From positions 1 through 64,000 of the forward strand of contig NZ_SPVG01000248.1 of the NCBI RefSeq assembly GCF_004614165.1: a stretch of DNA of 64,000 nucleotides, read 5' to 3'. Each line of letters opens with the position of its first letter. Position 1 is the first letter of the stretch. A program made the translations under genes and the position numbers. A model generated the notes under the pieces. The model worked only from the letters and a program-made list of their open reading frames with translations, was not told where the DNA came from and did not search any database. This DNA is from Duganella callida. GTDB lineage: Bacteria; Pseudomonadota; Gammaproteobacteria; Burkholderiales; Burkholderiaceae_D. Positions 18,723-27,376 of the stretch are shown one piece after another.

Positions 18723-19748
18723 ATGCCGACCGCCGCCCCTGCCGCCCGTTATGATTCGCCCTGGAAAACCGCATTGACCCATGCGTTCCGGGACTTCATG
18801 GCCTTCTTTTTCGCCGCTCTCCATGCCGAGATCGACTGGACCAGGCGACCGCGCTTTCGCGACAAGGAGCTGGCCGGCATCAAATTCGGCGGTATCCCTG
18901 ATGGTCTGATCGCCGATAAGCTGGTCGAGGTCGCATTGCATGACGGCCGCGTGCAATGGGTGTTGATTCACATCGAAGTTCAGGCGCAACGCGATACCGT
19001 GCTGGCGCGGCGCGTGCTCGACTATAACTACCGGATTTTCACCGAATATGCGCAGCCGGTCGCCAGTTTGGTGCTGTTGGCCGATGAAGATCCGAACTGG
19101 CGCCCACATGCATTCCATATCGAGGTGCTGGGAACAGTGATGGGGATTTCCTTCGCCACGGCCAAGCTGCTGGATTACACGGTAAAAGTCGATCAATTGC
19201 TGGCCTCGCACAACCCGTTCGCCTGGATCACGCTCGCCCATCTGCGCACGCAGCAAGCCCGACATAATCTCAATCGGTTATACGCGGCGAAGTGGCAAAT
19301 GACCAAGCTTCTATATCAGCACGGGTGGGGAAAACAGCGGATAATCACCTTGTTCAAAGTGATCAACTGGATGATGGCTTTGCCTGAACCATATCAGCGG
19401 CGTTACTGGCGGGCCGTTCTTGCGCTGGAAAAGGAGCAGAACATGGAATGGATCAGCCCATTGGAGCAGTCCTTTATCGACAAGGGCTGGCAGCAGGGCC
19501 TGAAGAAAGGTCTTGAGCAAGGCAAGGAACAAGGCAGGGAGGAGGGCCGGCAGCAAGGTCGGATCGACGGCCTTGAGCAGGGGCGGAAAGAAGAAGCACT
19601 GGCTTTAGTCGAGCGACAGCTGATCAGACGTTTCGGCGCACTGCCCAAGACCGTACGTAGCAAGCTGAAGAAAGCCAGCCTGGTGCAGCTGGAGGCCTGG
19701 AGCGATGCACTACCAGAAGCGCAATCATTGAAACAGCTGTTCGAATGA
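18723..19748 (+). CDS. Rpn/YhgA-like PD-(D/E)XK nuclease family protein
   Basis: 341 residues from the ATG at 18723 (an in-frame ATG at 18687 is also possible). The N-terminal half has the nuclease core pattern: SPWKTALTHAFRDFMAFFF, GIPDGLIADKLVEV, then HIEVQAQRD, giving the Asp and Glu-x-Gln expected of Rpn/transposase_31 proteins. Residues about 255-290 are an amphipathic Gly/Gln/Glu/Lys repeat (KKGLEQGKEQGREEG) likely to form a helical rod. The tail (ERQLIRRFGALPKTVRSKL) resembles DUF4351. Rpn proteins are linked to RecA-independent recombination in E. coli. Monocistronic, beside the ilvC terminator. Confidence 0.78.
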   Translation: MPTAAPAARYDSPWKTALTHAFRDFMAFFFAALHAEIDWTRRPRFRDKELAGIKFGGIPDGLIADKLVEVALHDGRVQWVLIHIEVQAQRDTVLARRVLDYNYRIFTEYAQPVASLVLLADEDPNWRPHAFHIEVLGTVMGISFATAKLLDYTVKVDQLLASHNPFAWITLAHLRTQQARHNLNRLYAAKWQMTKLLYQHGWGKQRIITLFKVINWMMALPEPYQRRYWRAVLALEKEQNMEWISPLEQSFIDKGWQQGLKKGLEQGKEQGREEGRQQGRIDGLEQGRKEEALALVERQLIRRFGALPKTVRSKLKKASLVQLEAWSDALPEAQSLKQLFE

Positions 19749-19809
19749 ACGCCAACCTCAGTGATCCTGGCGCAGCGAGGTGCGCTGATGCTTGCCTCGC
19801 TGCCCAAGG

Positions 19810-20007
19810 TTAAGGCTTGACGTCGCGCGCCAGCAGCGTGTCCAGCTGCGCGAACAACTGGCTAAACTGTTTGTTGGCGACCTGACAGTGGCTGCAGGTT
19901 TTCAGGTGCTCCGCCAGCGCGTCTATCTCGGACGACGACAGCGGCTCGTCGCGCGCGCCGATGACCAGATAGGTCGTCTCGCGGCAGGTTATAGGTTTTG
20001 CCATCAT
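19810..20007 (-). CDS. Small zinc-finger anti-sigma factor-like protein
   Basis: 65 residues from MMAKPITCRETTYL. The HLKTCSHCQ segment gives the H-x3-C-x2-C signature of ZAS/zf-HC2 anti-sigma domains, and an earlier Cys (PITC) could be the fourth ligand. There is no membrane helix, so it would be a soluble, possibly redox-responsive anti-sigma factor. Its start overlaps the sigma gene stop (ATGATGG) and a GGAG lies 7 bases upstream. It is the last gene of the catalase / sigma / anti-sigma operon. Confidence 0.75.
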   Translation of the reverse strand: MMAKPITCRETTYLVIGARDEPLSSSEIDALAEHLKTCSHCQVANKQFSQLFAQLDTLLARDVKP

Positions 20008-20570
20008 TCCAGTTCTCCCCAGCCGCGCACGGCGCATTCGCGCAAGCGCATGCGGGCGCGGTACAAAATCACACGTAAATTGCCGGCGCTGACAGTGCAG
20101 CGTTCCTCGATTTCAGCCAGCTCCATGCCCAGGTATTCGCGCATCAGGAACAGCCGAGCCGTTTCTTCCGGCAGGCGGTTCATGCACAGTTCGACGATGT
20201 CGAGCAGCTCGTTCTCCTCCGCCTTCCTGACGCTGCAGACGGTGTCGATGAAAACGTCCGGATGCCAGGCATTGTCGGCCGTGAAGAGCGCGTCGAATTC
20301 GTGCTCGTCGCCCGGCTCCGGGCAGTCGAACCTCAGCTGGCTGCGGCGGCGGATCGCGTCGACGATCTTGTTGCGCAGGATGGCGGTCAGCCAGCTGCGC
20401 AGGTTGGCCATGCCGCGGTAGCTGCTCCAGCCGTGCATCGCGCCCAGCAGCGCCTCCTGTACCGCGTCTTCCGCGTCGGCGGCGGAGGCCAGTTGCAGGC
20501 GCGCGAGCCGTAGCAGGAACGGCCGTTCCTGTGCCACCTGCTGCCAGACATCGGTTCCCGAGGGACTCAT
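20004..20570 (-). CDS. ECF-type RNA polymerase sigma factor
   Basis: 188 residues starting MSPSGTDVWQQVAQERPF. Region 2 contains DAEDAVQEALLGAMHG and LRSWLTAILRNKIVDAIRRR. Region 4 contains LPEETARLFLMREYLGMEL and the helix-turn-helix CTVSAGNLRVILYRARMRL. The start is 4 bases after the catalase stop, and the stop overlaps the anti-sigma start. The close coupling suggests it drives its own operon in response to oxidative or related stress, which is an inference. Confidence 0.87.
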   Translation of the reverse strand: MSPSGTDVWQQVAQERPFLLRLARLQLASAADAEDAVQEALLGAMHGWSSYRGMANLRSWLTAILRNKIVDAIRRRSQLRFDCPEPGDEHEFDALFTADNAWHPDVFIDTVCSVRKAEENELLDIVELCMNRLPEETARLFLMREYLGMELAEIEERCTVSAGNLRVILYRARMRLRECAVRGWGELE

Positions 20571-20574
20571 GGCC

Positions 20575-21492
20575 TCAATCCTTTTTCCTGCGGGCCAGCG
20601 AAATGCCGTAGGCGGCGCCACGCGCATGCAGGATGGGATCGTCGGAAACCGCAATGCCCGCCGGCAGATTCAGCGGCACGAACAGCACGTCGTCGCAAGC
20701 CTGGCTGTCATCGAGCGCGGTGACGCGCAGGCGACCCAGACTCACCATGCCGGCGCCGACCCAATGCTGGCTGGGATCGTCCAGCGAATCGCCGTCGGCC
20801 GGCAACTGCGCATACAGCTCGAATTCCACCGGCTCCCGGTTGAGGCGCCGCGTCAGCTCGTCCTGCAGGAAGTTGTCCGGGAACTGCTGCTCCTCGTCGT
20901 CCGTCAGATAACGCGTACCGATGGCCGGCGTGGCGATGATGCGCGCCGTCTGCCGGCGGCCGTCCTCCGCCTGGAAGATAAAGGCATTATTCGAATAATA
21001 GGGCGTGCTCGCGTACGACGCCGGCGCCGCATGTGCGGCCAGCAGCGCCGGCTGGCGGGTGCAGTCAGGGAAGCGGGCGTTGTGGGCGGCGACCTTCTGC
21101 GGGTCGGGTTTTTGGGTTTCAGTATCGGGCACGCGGGCGGCAAGAAAGCTCACGAAAGACTCCGGTGTGGCGGCGAAAAAAACCGGCTCCGAGATCAGCA
21201 GCAGATCCCAGAAGTCTTCTCCGCCGCTCAGGCGCATGGACAGGCCGCGTACCGAGCGGCTCTTGTCCGAGACGCCTGGATTGCCGCCGCCGACCGAGAA
21301 GCGCAGGATGGCTTTCAGTGTACCTCGGCTGAACAGCGGACCGTCGACAAATTTTTGCACTTCGGGCGTGGGCGTGAAGGCGCCGTGCGCGCACAAGCCC
21401 TTGGCGTGCGAGGCGCGCTTGCCGGCGTGCTTGCCGAAGGTGTTGTTCAGGGCGTCGACCATGGCCGCTGGTGCGATCGTCGTGGAAGTCAT
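20575..21492 (-). CDS. Catalase-related heme peroxidase (small, SrpA/KatA-like)
   Basis: 305 residues, much shorter than full catalases and without a signal peptide. The distal His is likely His29 (RASHAKGLCAHG). The proximal heme ligand fits Tyr295 in RGAAYGIS, matching the R-x3-Y catalase motif with Arg291. FSVGGGNPGVSDKSRSVRG is the conserved active-site region. These mini-catalases mainly show peroxidase activity with organic substrates. First intact gene of the operon with an ECF sigma factor and anti-sigma. A broken paralogue lies immediately upstream. Confidence 0.85.
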   Translation of the reverse strand: MTSTTIAPAAMVDALNNTFGKHAGKRASHAKGLCAHGAFTPTPEVQKFVDGPLFSRGTLKAILRFSVGGGNPGVSDKSRSVRGLSMRLSGGEDFWDLLLISEPVFFAATPESFVSFLAARVPDTETQKPDPQKVAAHNARFPDCTRQPALLAAHAAPASYASTPYYSNNAFIFQAEDGRRQTARIIATPAIGTRYLTDDEEQQFPDNFLQDELTRRLNREPVEFELYAQLPADGDSLDDPSQHWVGAGMVSLGRLRVTALDDSQACDDVLFVPLNLPAGIAVSDDPILHARGAAYGISLARRKKD

Positions 21493-21503
21493 GTTGTTTC
21501 TCC

Positions 21504-22043
21504 TTATTGTGAACGTCGGCCGAGCGATACGGCATAAGCCGGTGCGCGCGCGGCGAGGATGCTGTCATCCGATGCTGTAATCCCGGTCGGCAGCGTGACG
21601 GGCATGAATACCAGGCCGACGCAGGTTTCCTGGCCGGCCAGGCCTGTTACGCGCAGCTTGCCCAACGCGACGCGCTCTTTTCCTGTCCATGGCTGCGACG
21701 AATCGGTGAGCGGATCGCCGGCCGCGGGCAATTGCGCGTACATGGTGAATTCGGCCGGTCTGGAGGCGATGCGGGTTTTGAGTTCTTCCTCGAGGAAAGC
21801 GCACCGTGGTATCCAGCTTTGGTGTGGCGAAGAATGGACTCTTCACCAGTCGGTCGATGTTGGCGGCCGGCGTGAACTCGCCTTTGGCGCAGAAGCCCTT
21901 GGCGTGGGAGGCGCGCTTGCCGGCGTGTTTGCCGAAAGTGCCGTTAGGGCGTCGATCTGGGCGACCGGGTTGTCTGTCTGGGCATGGGCCGGCATCTGCA
22001 TGCCCAGCATCAGGGCGCCGGCGGCAAGTAAGGGTGTTTTCAT
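21504..22043 (-). pseudogene. Decayed secreted catalase-related peroxidase (paralogue of the neighbouring gene)
   Basis: The 5' part encodes a signal peptide (MKTPLLAAGALMLGMQMPAHA) and then DNPVAQIDAL. At about 21950 a one-base deletion relative to the intact copy shifts frame. The homologous reading continues in the next frame as TFGKHAGKRASHAKG and SPFFATPKLDTTVRF. It then jumps, near 21803, straight to LEEELKTRIASRPAEF and YAQLPAAGDPLTDSS, and ends RAPAYAVSLGRR with the heme-Tyr motif. About 150 residues of the centre are missing. It lies 11 bases upstream of the intact gene. Confidence 0.85.
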
Positions 22044-22220
22044 GGCTTCTCCAAAAGTGTGCTCTTGCTGTTAAGTCGGAGAAGCGCAGCGTTTGTTACA
22101 CCTGTTTTTTTCTCGCCTTCGCCACCCGAATCTTGTTACAAAGACTCACCATGTCTTACAGGTGCGTCAGGGAAATTCGGGTAAAGTGCGGCTTGTCTTA
22201 ACCTTAACATTGGAGCCCGT

Positions 22221-22985
22221 ATGACTATCATGAAGAACTTCGCCGCCGTTGCCGCGATCACGTCTATCGCAATGGCCGCGCACGCCGCTCCGAGCGACTC
22301 CCTGCCGACGGCCGGCACGCTGGTGGTGGTGCCGGCCTATGGTGAGGTCAAACATGCCAACGATCAGGCGGTCGTGATGCTGGCCATCGAGGAGCAGGAC
22401 AAGGACAAGGCCGCCGCCGCGTCGCGCGTGAATACCAGGATGAAGCAGGGCGTGGAGATCGTGAAGAAGGAGGATCCGCAGGCCAGCCTGAAGACGCAGG
22501 GCTATTACACCTATCCCGTCTATCCGGAAGAGCGTCCGCTGCCGAACGGCCAGGTGGTCAAGCAGCGCGTGCCGACCGCCTGGCGCGTCGGCCAGTATCT
22601 GCAGGTGACCACCACCAGCCTGGACAAGCTGCCCAGGACGGTGGCCGCGGCGCAGAAAGTACTGACCCTGAATGCGATTAATTTCGGCCTGACGCCCGAA
22701 ACCACCAAAAAGCTGGACGATGAGCGCATCGCCGCCACTTACAAGAATCTGAATGAGCGCATCAATTCGATCGCCAATGCCATGGGCCGCAAGGTTGGCG
22801 ATGCGGTGGTCGATACCATCGATTTCGAAGGTTCCGGCAATTACGCCGAAGGCCGCCCGGCCCCGGTGCCGATGATGGCGATGCGCATGAAGACCGCAGA
22901 TATGAGCGAGGTGGCCGAGCCGAGCTTCGAGCCGGGCGAAACCACGCTGCAGATGCAGCTGGTCGGCAAGGTGCGTTTCAAATAA
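22221..22985 (+). CDS. SIMPL (DUF541) domain protein, periplasmic
   Basis: 254 residues. A signal peptide (about 1-23, ending AHAAP) is followed by a SIMPL/DUF541 domain with the typical opening LVVVPAYGEVKHANDQAVV and repeated strands. The central YYTYPVYPEERPLPNG and the C-terminal FEPGETTLQMQLVGKVRF are shared with the next gene. The family is of uncertain function in oxidative stress or envelope processes. The start at 22221 has GGAG 5 bases upstream. A 177-base non-coding gap precedes it, with no recognisable structure. Confidence 0.82.
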   Translation: MTIMKNFAAVAAITSIAMAAHAAPSDSLPTAGTLVVVPAYGEVKHANDQAVVMLAIEEQDKDKAAAASRVNTRMKQGVEIVKKEDPQASLKTQGYYTYPVYPEERPLPNGQVVKQRVPTAWRVGQYLQVTTTSLDKLPRTVAAAQKVLTLNAINFGLTPETTKKLDDERIAATYKNLNERINSIANAMGRKVGDAVVDTIDFEGSGNYAEGRPAPVPMMAMRMKTADMSEVAEPSFEPGETTLQMQLVGKVRFK

Positions 22986-23043
22986 GCGCGCGCCGCGGCG
23001 CGGTGGGTTAGACTTGCTCTTATTTTAACGATGGAGCCAGGTC

Positions 23044-23796
23044 ATGAAACAACTCGCCGCTGCCGTTTCCTTATCCGTTTGCACGCTTGCCATCCATGCC
23101 CAGTCGCTGCCGACCTCCGGCGCGCTGCTGGTGGTGCCGGCCGACGGTGAGGTCAGACACGTCAACGACCAGGCCACCGTCACCTTGACGGTAGAGGAAG
23201 TCGACAAGGACAAGGCCGCTGCCGCCTCGCGCGTCAACCAGAAGATGAAGCAGGGGCTGGAGATCGTCAGGAAGCAGGACCCGCAGGCCAGCCTGAAGAC
23301 CCAGAACTATTACACTTACCCGGTCTATCCAGAAGAGCCGCCGCTGCAGCCGGGCCAGACTCGCAAGCCGCGCGTGGCGACCGCCTGGCGCGTCGGCCAG
23401 TCGCTGCAGGTGGTGACCACCCATCTCGACACTCTGCCCAGGACCGTGGCCGCCGCGCAGAACATCATGAGCCTGAGCGGCGTCTATTTCAGTCTGACGC
23501 CCGAAACCACCAAACAGCTGGAAGACCAGCGCATCGCCGCCACCTGGCAGAATTTCAATGAGCGTTTCGCCGCCATCGCCAAAGCCATGGGCCGCAGTCC
23601 CGCTGACGCGGTGCTGGATACGGTCGACTTCGAAGGTTCGGGCAATTACACCGACCGCGTCAGCGTCACCGGCGCGCGCATGATGGCTGCGCCGCCGCCT
23701 GCGCCCTACATCCCGCCCGGCGTCGAGGAAACCAGCTTCGAGCCGGGCGAAACCACGCTGCAGATGCGGCTGGTGGCCAAAGTGCGCTTCAAGTAG
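23044..23796 (+). CDS. SIMPL (DUF541) domain protein, tandem paralogue
   Basis: 250 residues, closely similar along its whole length to the preceding gene: EVDKDKAAAASRVNQKMKQG, QASLKTQNYYTYPVYPEE, FEPGETTLQMRLVAKVRF. It has its own signal peptide ending IHAQ. The main differences are at the N-terminus and in a Pro-rich loop (APPPAPYIPPG) before the last strand. A tandem duplication is clear. GGAG lies 8 bases before the ATG, and 58 bases separate the two genes, so co-transcription is likely. Confidence 0.82.
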   Translation: MKQLAAAVSLSVCTLAIHAQSLPTSGALLVVPADGEVRHVNDQATVTLTVEEVDKDKAAAASRVNQKMKQGLEIVRKQDPQASLKTQNYYTYPVYPEEPPLQPGQTRKPRVATAWRVGQSLQVVTTHLDTLPRTVAAAQNIMSLSGVYFSLTPETTKQLEDQRIAATWQNFNERFAAIAKAMGRSPADAVLDTVDFEGSGNYTDRVSVTGARMMAAPPPAPYIPPGVEETSFEPGETTLQMRLVAKVRFK

Positions 23797-23831
23797 GCAA
23801 AATTGGGCAGAATAGAAGTTGTCTCCTCCTC

Positions 23832-23837
23832 TATAAT
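23832..23837 (+). promoter_or_regulatory. Consensus -10 box (TATAAT) upstream of pssA
   Basis: A perfect TATAAT lies 40 bases before the pssA ATG and after the end of the SIMPL gene. The best upstream hexamer (TTGGGC, 23803-23808) is 23 bases away, too far for a normal spacer, so only the -10 is well supported. A promoter here makes sense because pssA is cut off from ilvBHC by a terminator and unrelated genes. Confidence 0.45.
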
Positions 23838-23876
23838 GATGGCGCAACATGATTGGATAACGAGAAACGGATCACT

Positions 23877-24746
23877 ATGCCCAACTTCCCCCGCCGCCGC
23901 GCCAAGAACGCGGCCATCGCCAAACTGCCCAAAACGTCACGTTTCAGCCGTTTTGCGCGCCGTGCCCGCGGCGAGGATCTGGACCGGCCGCGTCATCGCG
24001 GCATTTATCTGCTGCCCAACGCCTTCACCACGGCCGCGCTGTTCTGCGGCTTCTACGCCATCGTCATGGCGATGAACCAGAAGTTCGAGCATGCCTCCTG
24101 GGCCATCTTCATCGCCATGGTGCTCGACGGGCTCGATGGCCGCGTCGCGCGCCTGACCAACACCCAGAGCGAATTCGGCGCGCAATACGATTCGCTGTCG
24201 GACATGGTGTCCTTCGGCGCCGCGCCGGCGCTGGTGATGTATGAATGGTCGCTGCGCGGCCTCGGCAAGCTTGGCTGGATCGCCGCTTTCGTCTACTGCG
24301 CCGGCGCCGCGCTGCGCCTGGCGCGCTTCAACACCAATATCGAGGTGGTGGACAAGCGCTACTTCCAGGGGCTGCCGTCGCCATCGGCGGCGGCGCTGAT
24401 GGCCGGCGTGATCCTGATGATGCTGGAGCTGGAGGTATCGGGCCTGGACATGGGCTGGGCCTCGTGGGGCATCGCGGTGTTCGCCGGTCTGACCATGGTC
24501 AGCAACGTGCCGTTCTACAGCTTCAAGGACGTCAACTTCCGCAAGTCGGTGCCGTTCATCGCGGTATTCCTGATCGCGCTGGGCCTGGCGCTGATCGCGA
24601 TCAAGCCGTCGGTGACCTTGTTCCCGCTGTTCGCGATCTATGGCCTGTCCGGCTACCTGGTCGCCGCCTGGCGCGCGGCCAAGGGCAAGAAGGTCAGCCT
24701 GATCCAGACCGACATGGACAGCGACGATCCGAGCGAACGGCGCTAA
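23877..24746 (+). CDS. pssA: CDP-diacylglycerol--serine O-phosphatidyltransferase
   Basis: 289 residues with a basic N-terminus (PRRRAKNAA) and six or more hydrophobic helices. The CDP-alcohol phosphotransferase signature D-x2-DG-x2-AR-x8-G-x3-D-x3-D is complete (DGLDGRVAR ... FGAQYDSLSD). It makes phosphatidylserine from CDP-diacylglycerol and serine at the inner membrane. The ATG at 23877 fits homology better than the TTG at 23853. In many betaproteobacteria pssA lies between ilvC and leuA; here it keeps leuA but is separated from ilvC. Confidence 0.92.
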   Translation: MPNFPRRRAKNAAIAKLPKTSRFSRFARRARGEDLDRPRHRGIYLLPNAFTTAALFCGFYAIVMAMNQKFEHASWAIFIAMVLDGLDGRVARLTNTQSEFGAQYDSLSDMVSFGAAPALVMYEWSLRGLGKLGWIAAFVYCAGAALRLARFNTNIEVVDKRYFQGLPSPSAAALMAGVILMMLELEVSGLDMGWASWGIAVFAGLTMVSNVPFYSFKDVNFRKSVPFIAVFLIALGLALIAIKPSVTLFPLFAIYGLSGYLVAAWRAAKGKKVSLIQTDMDSDDPSERR

Positions 24747-24812
24747 GTGACCGGGGCGGCCGGCCCGGAGGGATTCCAGCAACGCAGCATCTAGCCTAGC
24801 CACGGAGCTATC

Positions 24813-26360
24813 ATGAGCAACTCATCCAACCGCCTCATCATCTTCGACACCACGCTGCGCGACGGCGAGCAATCGCCGGGCGCGTCGATGACCAAGGACG
24901 AAAAGGTCCGCATCGCCAAGCAGCTGGAACGCCTGCGCGTGGACGTCATCGAAGCCGGCTTCGCCGCCGCCTCGCCCGGCGATTTCGAGGCCATCAAAGC
25001 GATCGCCTCGGCGGTGCGCGAATCGACCATCTGCTCGCTGTCGCGCGCCAACGACCGTGACATCGCCCGCGCCGCGGAAGCGCTGCTGCCGGCCGAGCGC
25101 AAACGCATCCACACCTTCATCGCCACCTCCAGGCTGCACATGGAAGCCAAGCTGCGCATGCTGCCGGAGCAGGTGCTGGAGCAGGCGCGCAACGCCGTGC
25201 GCTTCGCACGCCAGCACACCGACGACATCGAATTCAGCCCGGAAGACGGCAGCCGCTCGGACGAGGAATTCCTGTGCCGCGTGCTGGAAGGCGTGATCGA
25301 GGAGGGCGCCACCACCATCAACTTCCCGGACACGGTGGGCTACGCCGTGCCCGAACTGTTCGGCGAAACCATCCGCCGGCTGCGCGAGCGCATCCCCAAT
25401 TCCGACAAGGCCGTGTGGTCGGTGCACTGCCATAACGACCTTGGTCTGGCGGTGGCCAACTCGCTGGCCGGCGTGATGATAGGCGGCGCGCGCCAGATCG
25501 AGTGCACCATCAATGGCCTCGGCGAGCGTGCCGGCAACACCGCGCTGGAAGAGGTGGTGATGGCGCTGCGTACGCGCGGCGGCTATTACAACCTCGAATG
25601 CGGCATCGACACCACGCAGATCGTGGCGGCGTCCAAGATGGTGTCGCAGATCACCGGCTTCGCCGTGCAGCCGAACAAGGCGGTGGTGGGCGCGAACGCG
25701 TTCGCCCACGCCTCCGGCATCCACCAGGACGGCATGCTGAAATCGCGCGAGACCTACGAGATCATGCGCGCCGAAGACGTGGGCTGGACCGCGACCAAGA
25801 TCGTGCTGGGCAAGCTGTCTGGCCGTAACGCCTTCAAGCAGCGCTTGCAGGAACTGGGCATCGACCTGGAATCGGAGGCGGAAGTCAATGCCGCCTTCGC
25901 ACGCTTCAAGGAACTGGCCGACCGCAAGGCCGAGATCTTCGACGAGGACATCCTGGCGCTGGTGTCGGACGAGCAGCAGTCGCAGGAGCATGAATACTAC
26001 CGCTTCGTCTCGCTGGAGCAGCGCTCCGTCACGGGCGAAACGCCGACCGCGAAAATCGTGTTCCATATCGATGGCGAAGAACACTGCAACGTCGGCAAGG
26101 GCGACGGCCCGGTCGATGCCACCGTCAACGCCATCGAGGGAGAAGTCGGCAGCGGCGCGGAACTGGTGCTGTTTTCGGTGAACGCGATCAGCTCCGGCAC
26201 GCAGTCGCAGGGCGAAGTGACCATGCGCTTGTCCAGGGATGGCCGCATCGTCAACGGCGTCGGCGCGGACCCGGACATCATCGTGGCCTCGGCCAAGGCC
26301 TACCTGTCGGCGCTGAACAAACTGCAATCGAAAATCGAGCGAGTGAATCCGCAACCATGA
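24813..26360 (+). CDS. leuA: 2-isopropylmalate synthase
   Basis: 515 residues. The HMGL-like TIM barrel begins [15 protein letters not shown], with metal-binding [16 protein letters not shown] and the region [18 protein letters not shown]. The C-terminal LeuA dimer/allosteric domain (about 395-505) contains [16 protein letters not shown]. It condenses acetyl-CoA with 2-oxoisovalerate, the first committed step to leucine, and is normally inhibited by leucine. GGAG precedes the ATG by 7 bases. Its stop overlaps the start of the next gene (ATGA). Confidence 0.95.
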   Translation: MSNSSNRLIIFDTTLRDGEQSPGASMTKDEKVRIAKQLERLRVDVIEAGFAAASPGDFEAIKAIASAVRESTICSLSRANDRDIARAAEALLPAERKRIHTFIATSRLHMEAKLRMLPEQVLEQARNAVRFARQHTDDIEFSPEDGSRSDEEFLCRVLEGVIEEGATTINFPDTVGYAVPELFGETIRRLRERIPNSDKAVWSVHCHNDLGLAVANSLAGVMIGGARQIECTINGLGERAGNTALEEVVMALRTRGGYYNLECGIDTTQIVAASKMVSQITGFAVQPNKAVVGANAFAHASGIHQDGMLKSRETYEIMRAEDVGWTATKIVLGKLSGRNAFKQRLQELGIDLESEAEVNAAFARFKELADRKAEIFDEDILALVSDEQQSQEHEYYRFVSLEQRSVTGETPTAKIVFHIDGEEHCNVGKGDGPVDATVNAIEGEVGSGAELVLFSVNAISSGTQSQGEVTMRLSRDGRIVNGVGADPDIIVASAKAYLSALNKLQSKIERVNPQP

Positions 26361-27271
26361 GTGATTTTGATGTCGTAGCGCTGGGCGAGGCAATGGTCGA
26401 GTTCAACCAGGCCAAATCCAGCGAACCTGTATACCGCCAGGGTTTCGGCGGCGACACCTCCAACGCGGTGATCGCCGCCAGCCGCCAGGGCGCACGCACG
26501 GCCTACCTGAGTCGCGTCGGGGAAGACCATTTCGGCCGCATGCTGCTGGACCTGTGGCAAAAGGAAGGCGTGGATACCGGCGCGGTGGCGTGCGACGCGC
26601 AGGCGCCGACCGGACTGTATTTCGTCAACCACGGATCGCAGGGGCACGCCTTCAGCTACCTGCGCGCCGGCTCTGCGGCCAGCCGCATGCAGCCGCAGAC
26701 GATGGACCTGAGGCCGGCGCAGCGCACGCGCTGGCTGCACGTCTCGGGCATTTCGCAAGCCATCTCCGCCAGCGCCTGCGACACCGTATTTGCCGCCATC
26801 GGGATCGCGCGCGCGGCCGGCGCCAGGATCAGCTACGACCCGAACCTGCGCCTGTCGCTATGGCCGCTGGCGCGCGCCCGCGCAACGATCTGCGCCACCA
26901 TCGCCCTGACCGACCTGTTTCTGCCGAGCCTGGACGAAGCGGTGACGCTGGCGGGCACCGACGACATCCCGGCCATCTTTGCCTGGTGCCGCGCGCATGG
27001 CGCACGCACGGTGGTGCTGAAAGCCGGTCCATCGGGCGCCTGGTATGCCGGACAGGGCGACGCGCCGCGGCTGATGGCAGCACGCGTCGTCGAGGCCGTG
27101 GACGCCACCGGCGCCGGCGACTGCTTCGACGGCAGCCTGCTGGCGCGACTGGCCGCCGGCGACAGCCTGGCCGACGCGGTGCGCTACGCCAATACCGCCG
27201 CCGGCCTGTCGACCCTGGGCCACGGCGCGGTCGCTCCCATCCCCACCGCCGACCAGGTCCGCGCCGTTTAA
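26357..27271 (+). CDS. PfkB-family sugar kinase, 2-keto-3-deoxygluconate kinase-like
   Basis: 304 residues. The N-terminal GEAMVEFNQ and [17 protein letters not shown] fit KdgK-type kinases. The ATP/anion-hole signature [18 protein letters not shown] is near the C-terminus, with Asp in GAGD as catalytic base. KdgK phosphorylates 2-keto-3-deoxygluconate, but substrate cannot be fixed from sequence alone. Its start overlaps the leuA stop, yet a biochemical link to leucine synthesis is not apparent. A perfect palindrome follows directly and may end transcription. Confidence 0.75.
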   Translation: MSDFDVVALGEAMVEFNQAKSSEPVYRQGFGGDTSNAVIAASRQGARTAYLSRVGEDHFGRMLLDLWQKEGVDTGAVACDAQAPTGLYFVNHGSQGHAFSYLRAGSAASRMQPQTMDLRPAQRTRWLHVSGISQAISASACDTVFAAIGIARAAGARISYDPNLRLSLWPLARARATICATIALTDLFLPSLDEAVTLAGTDDIPAIFAWCRAHGARTVVLKAGPSGAWYAGQGDAPRLMAARVVEAVDATGAGDCFDGSLLARLAAGDSLADAVRYANTAAGLSTLGHGAVAPIPTADQVRAV

Positions 27272-27272
27272 T

Positions 27273-27360
27273 CCGGGGTCAGGTCTTTCATTGCGTCACG
27301 GGCCCAGCTGTAGCGTTTGCTACAGCTGGGCCCGTGACGCAATGAAAGACCTGACCCCGG
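27273..27360. repeat. Perfect 42-bp-arm palindrome with GGGGTCAG ends
   Basis: The arms (27273-27314 and 27319-27360) are perfectly complementary over 42 bases around a GTTT loop. They start CCGGGGTCAGGTCTTTCATT. The element lies between convergent genes (sugar kinase and outer-membrane protein), starting just after the kinase stop. It shares only the GGGGTCAG terminus with the repeats at 5288 and 55554. Either RNA strand would fold into a very stable hairpin, so it may also act as a two-way transcription barrier. Confidence 0.9.
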
Positions 27361-27376
27361 AGTTTGCCACCGGAGT

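Noticed and set aside
19500..19600. Short repeated units in the Rpn-like gene as a CRISPR or tandem repeat array
   Set aside because: Units are short, uneven and in frame with a protein rod of Gly/Gln/Glu/Lys; no spacers.
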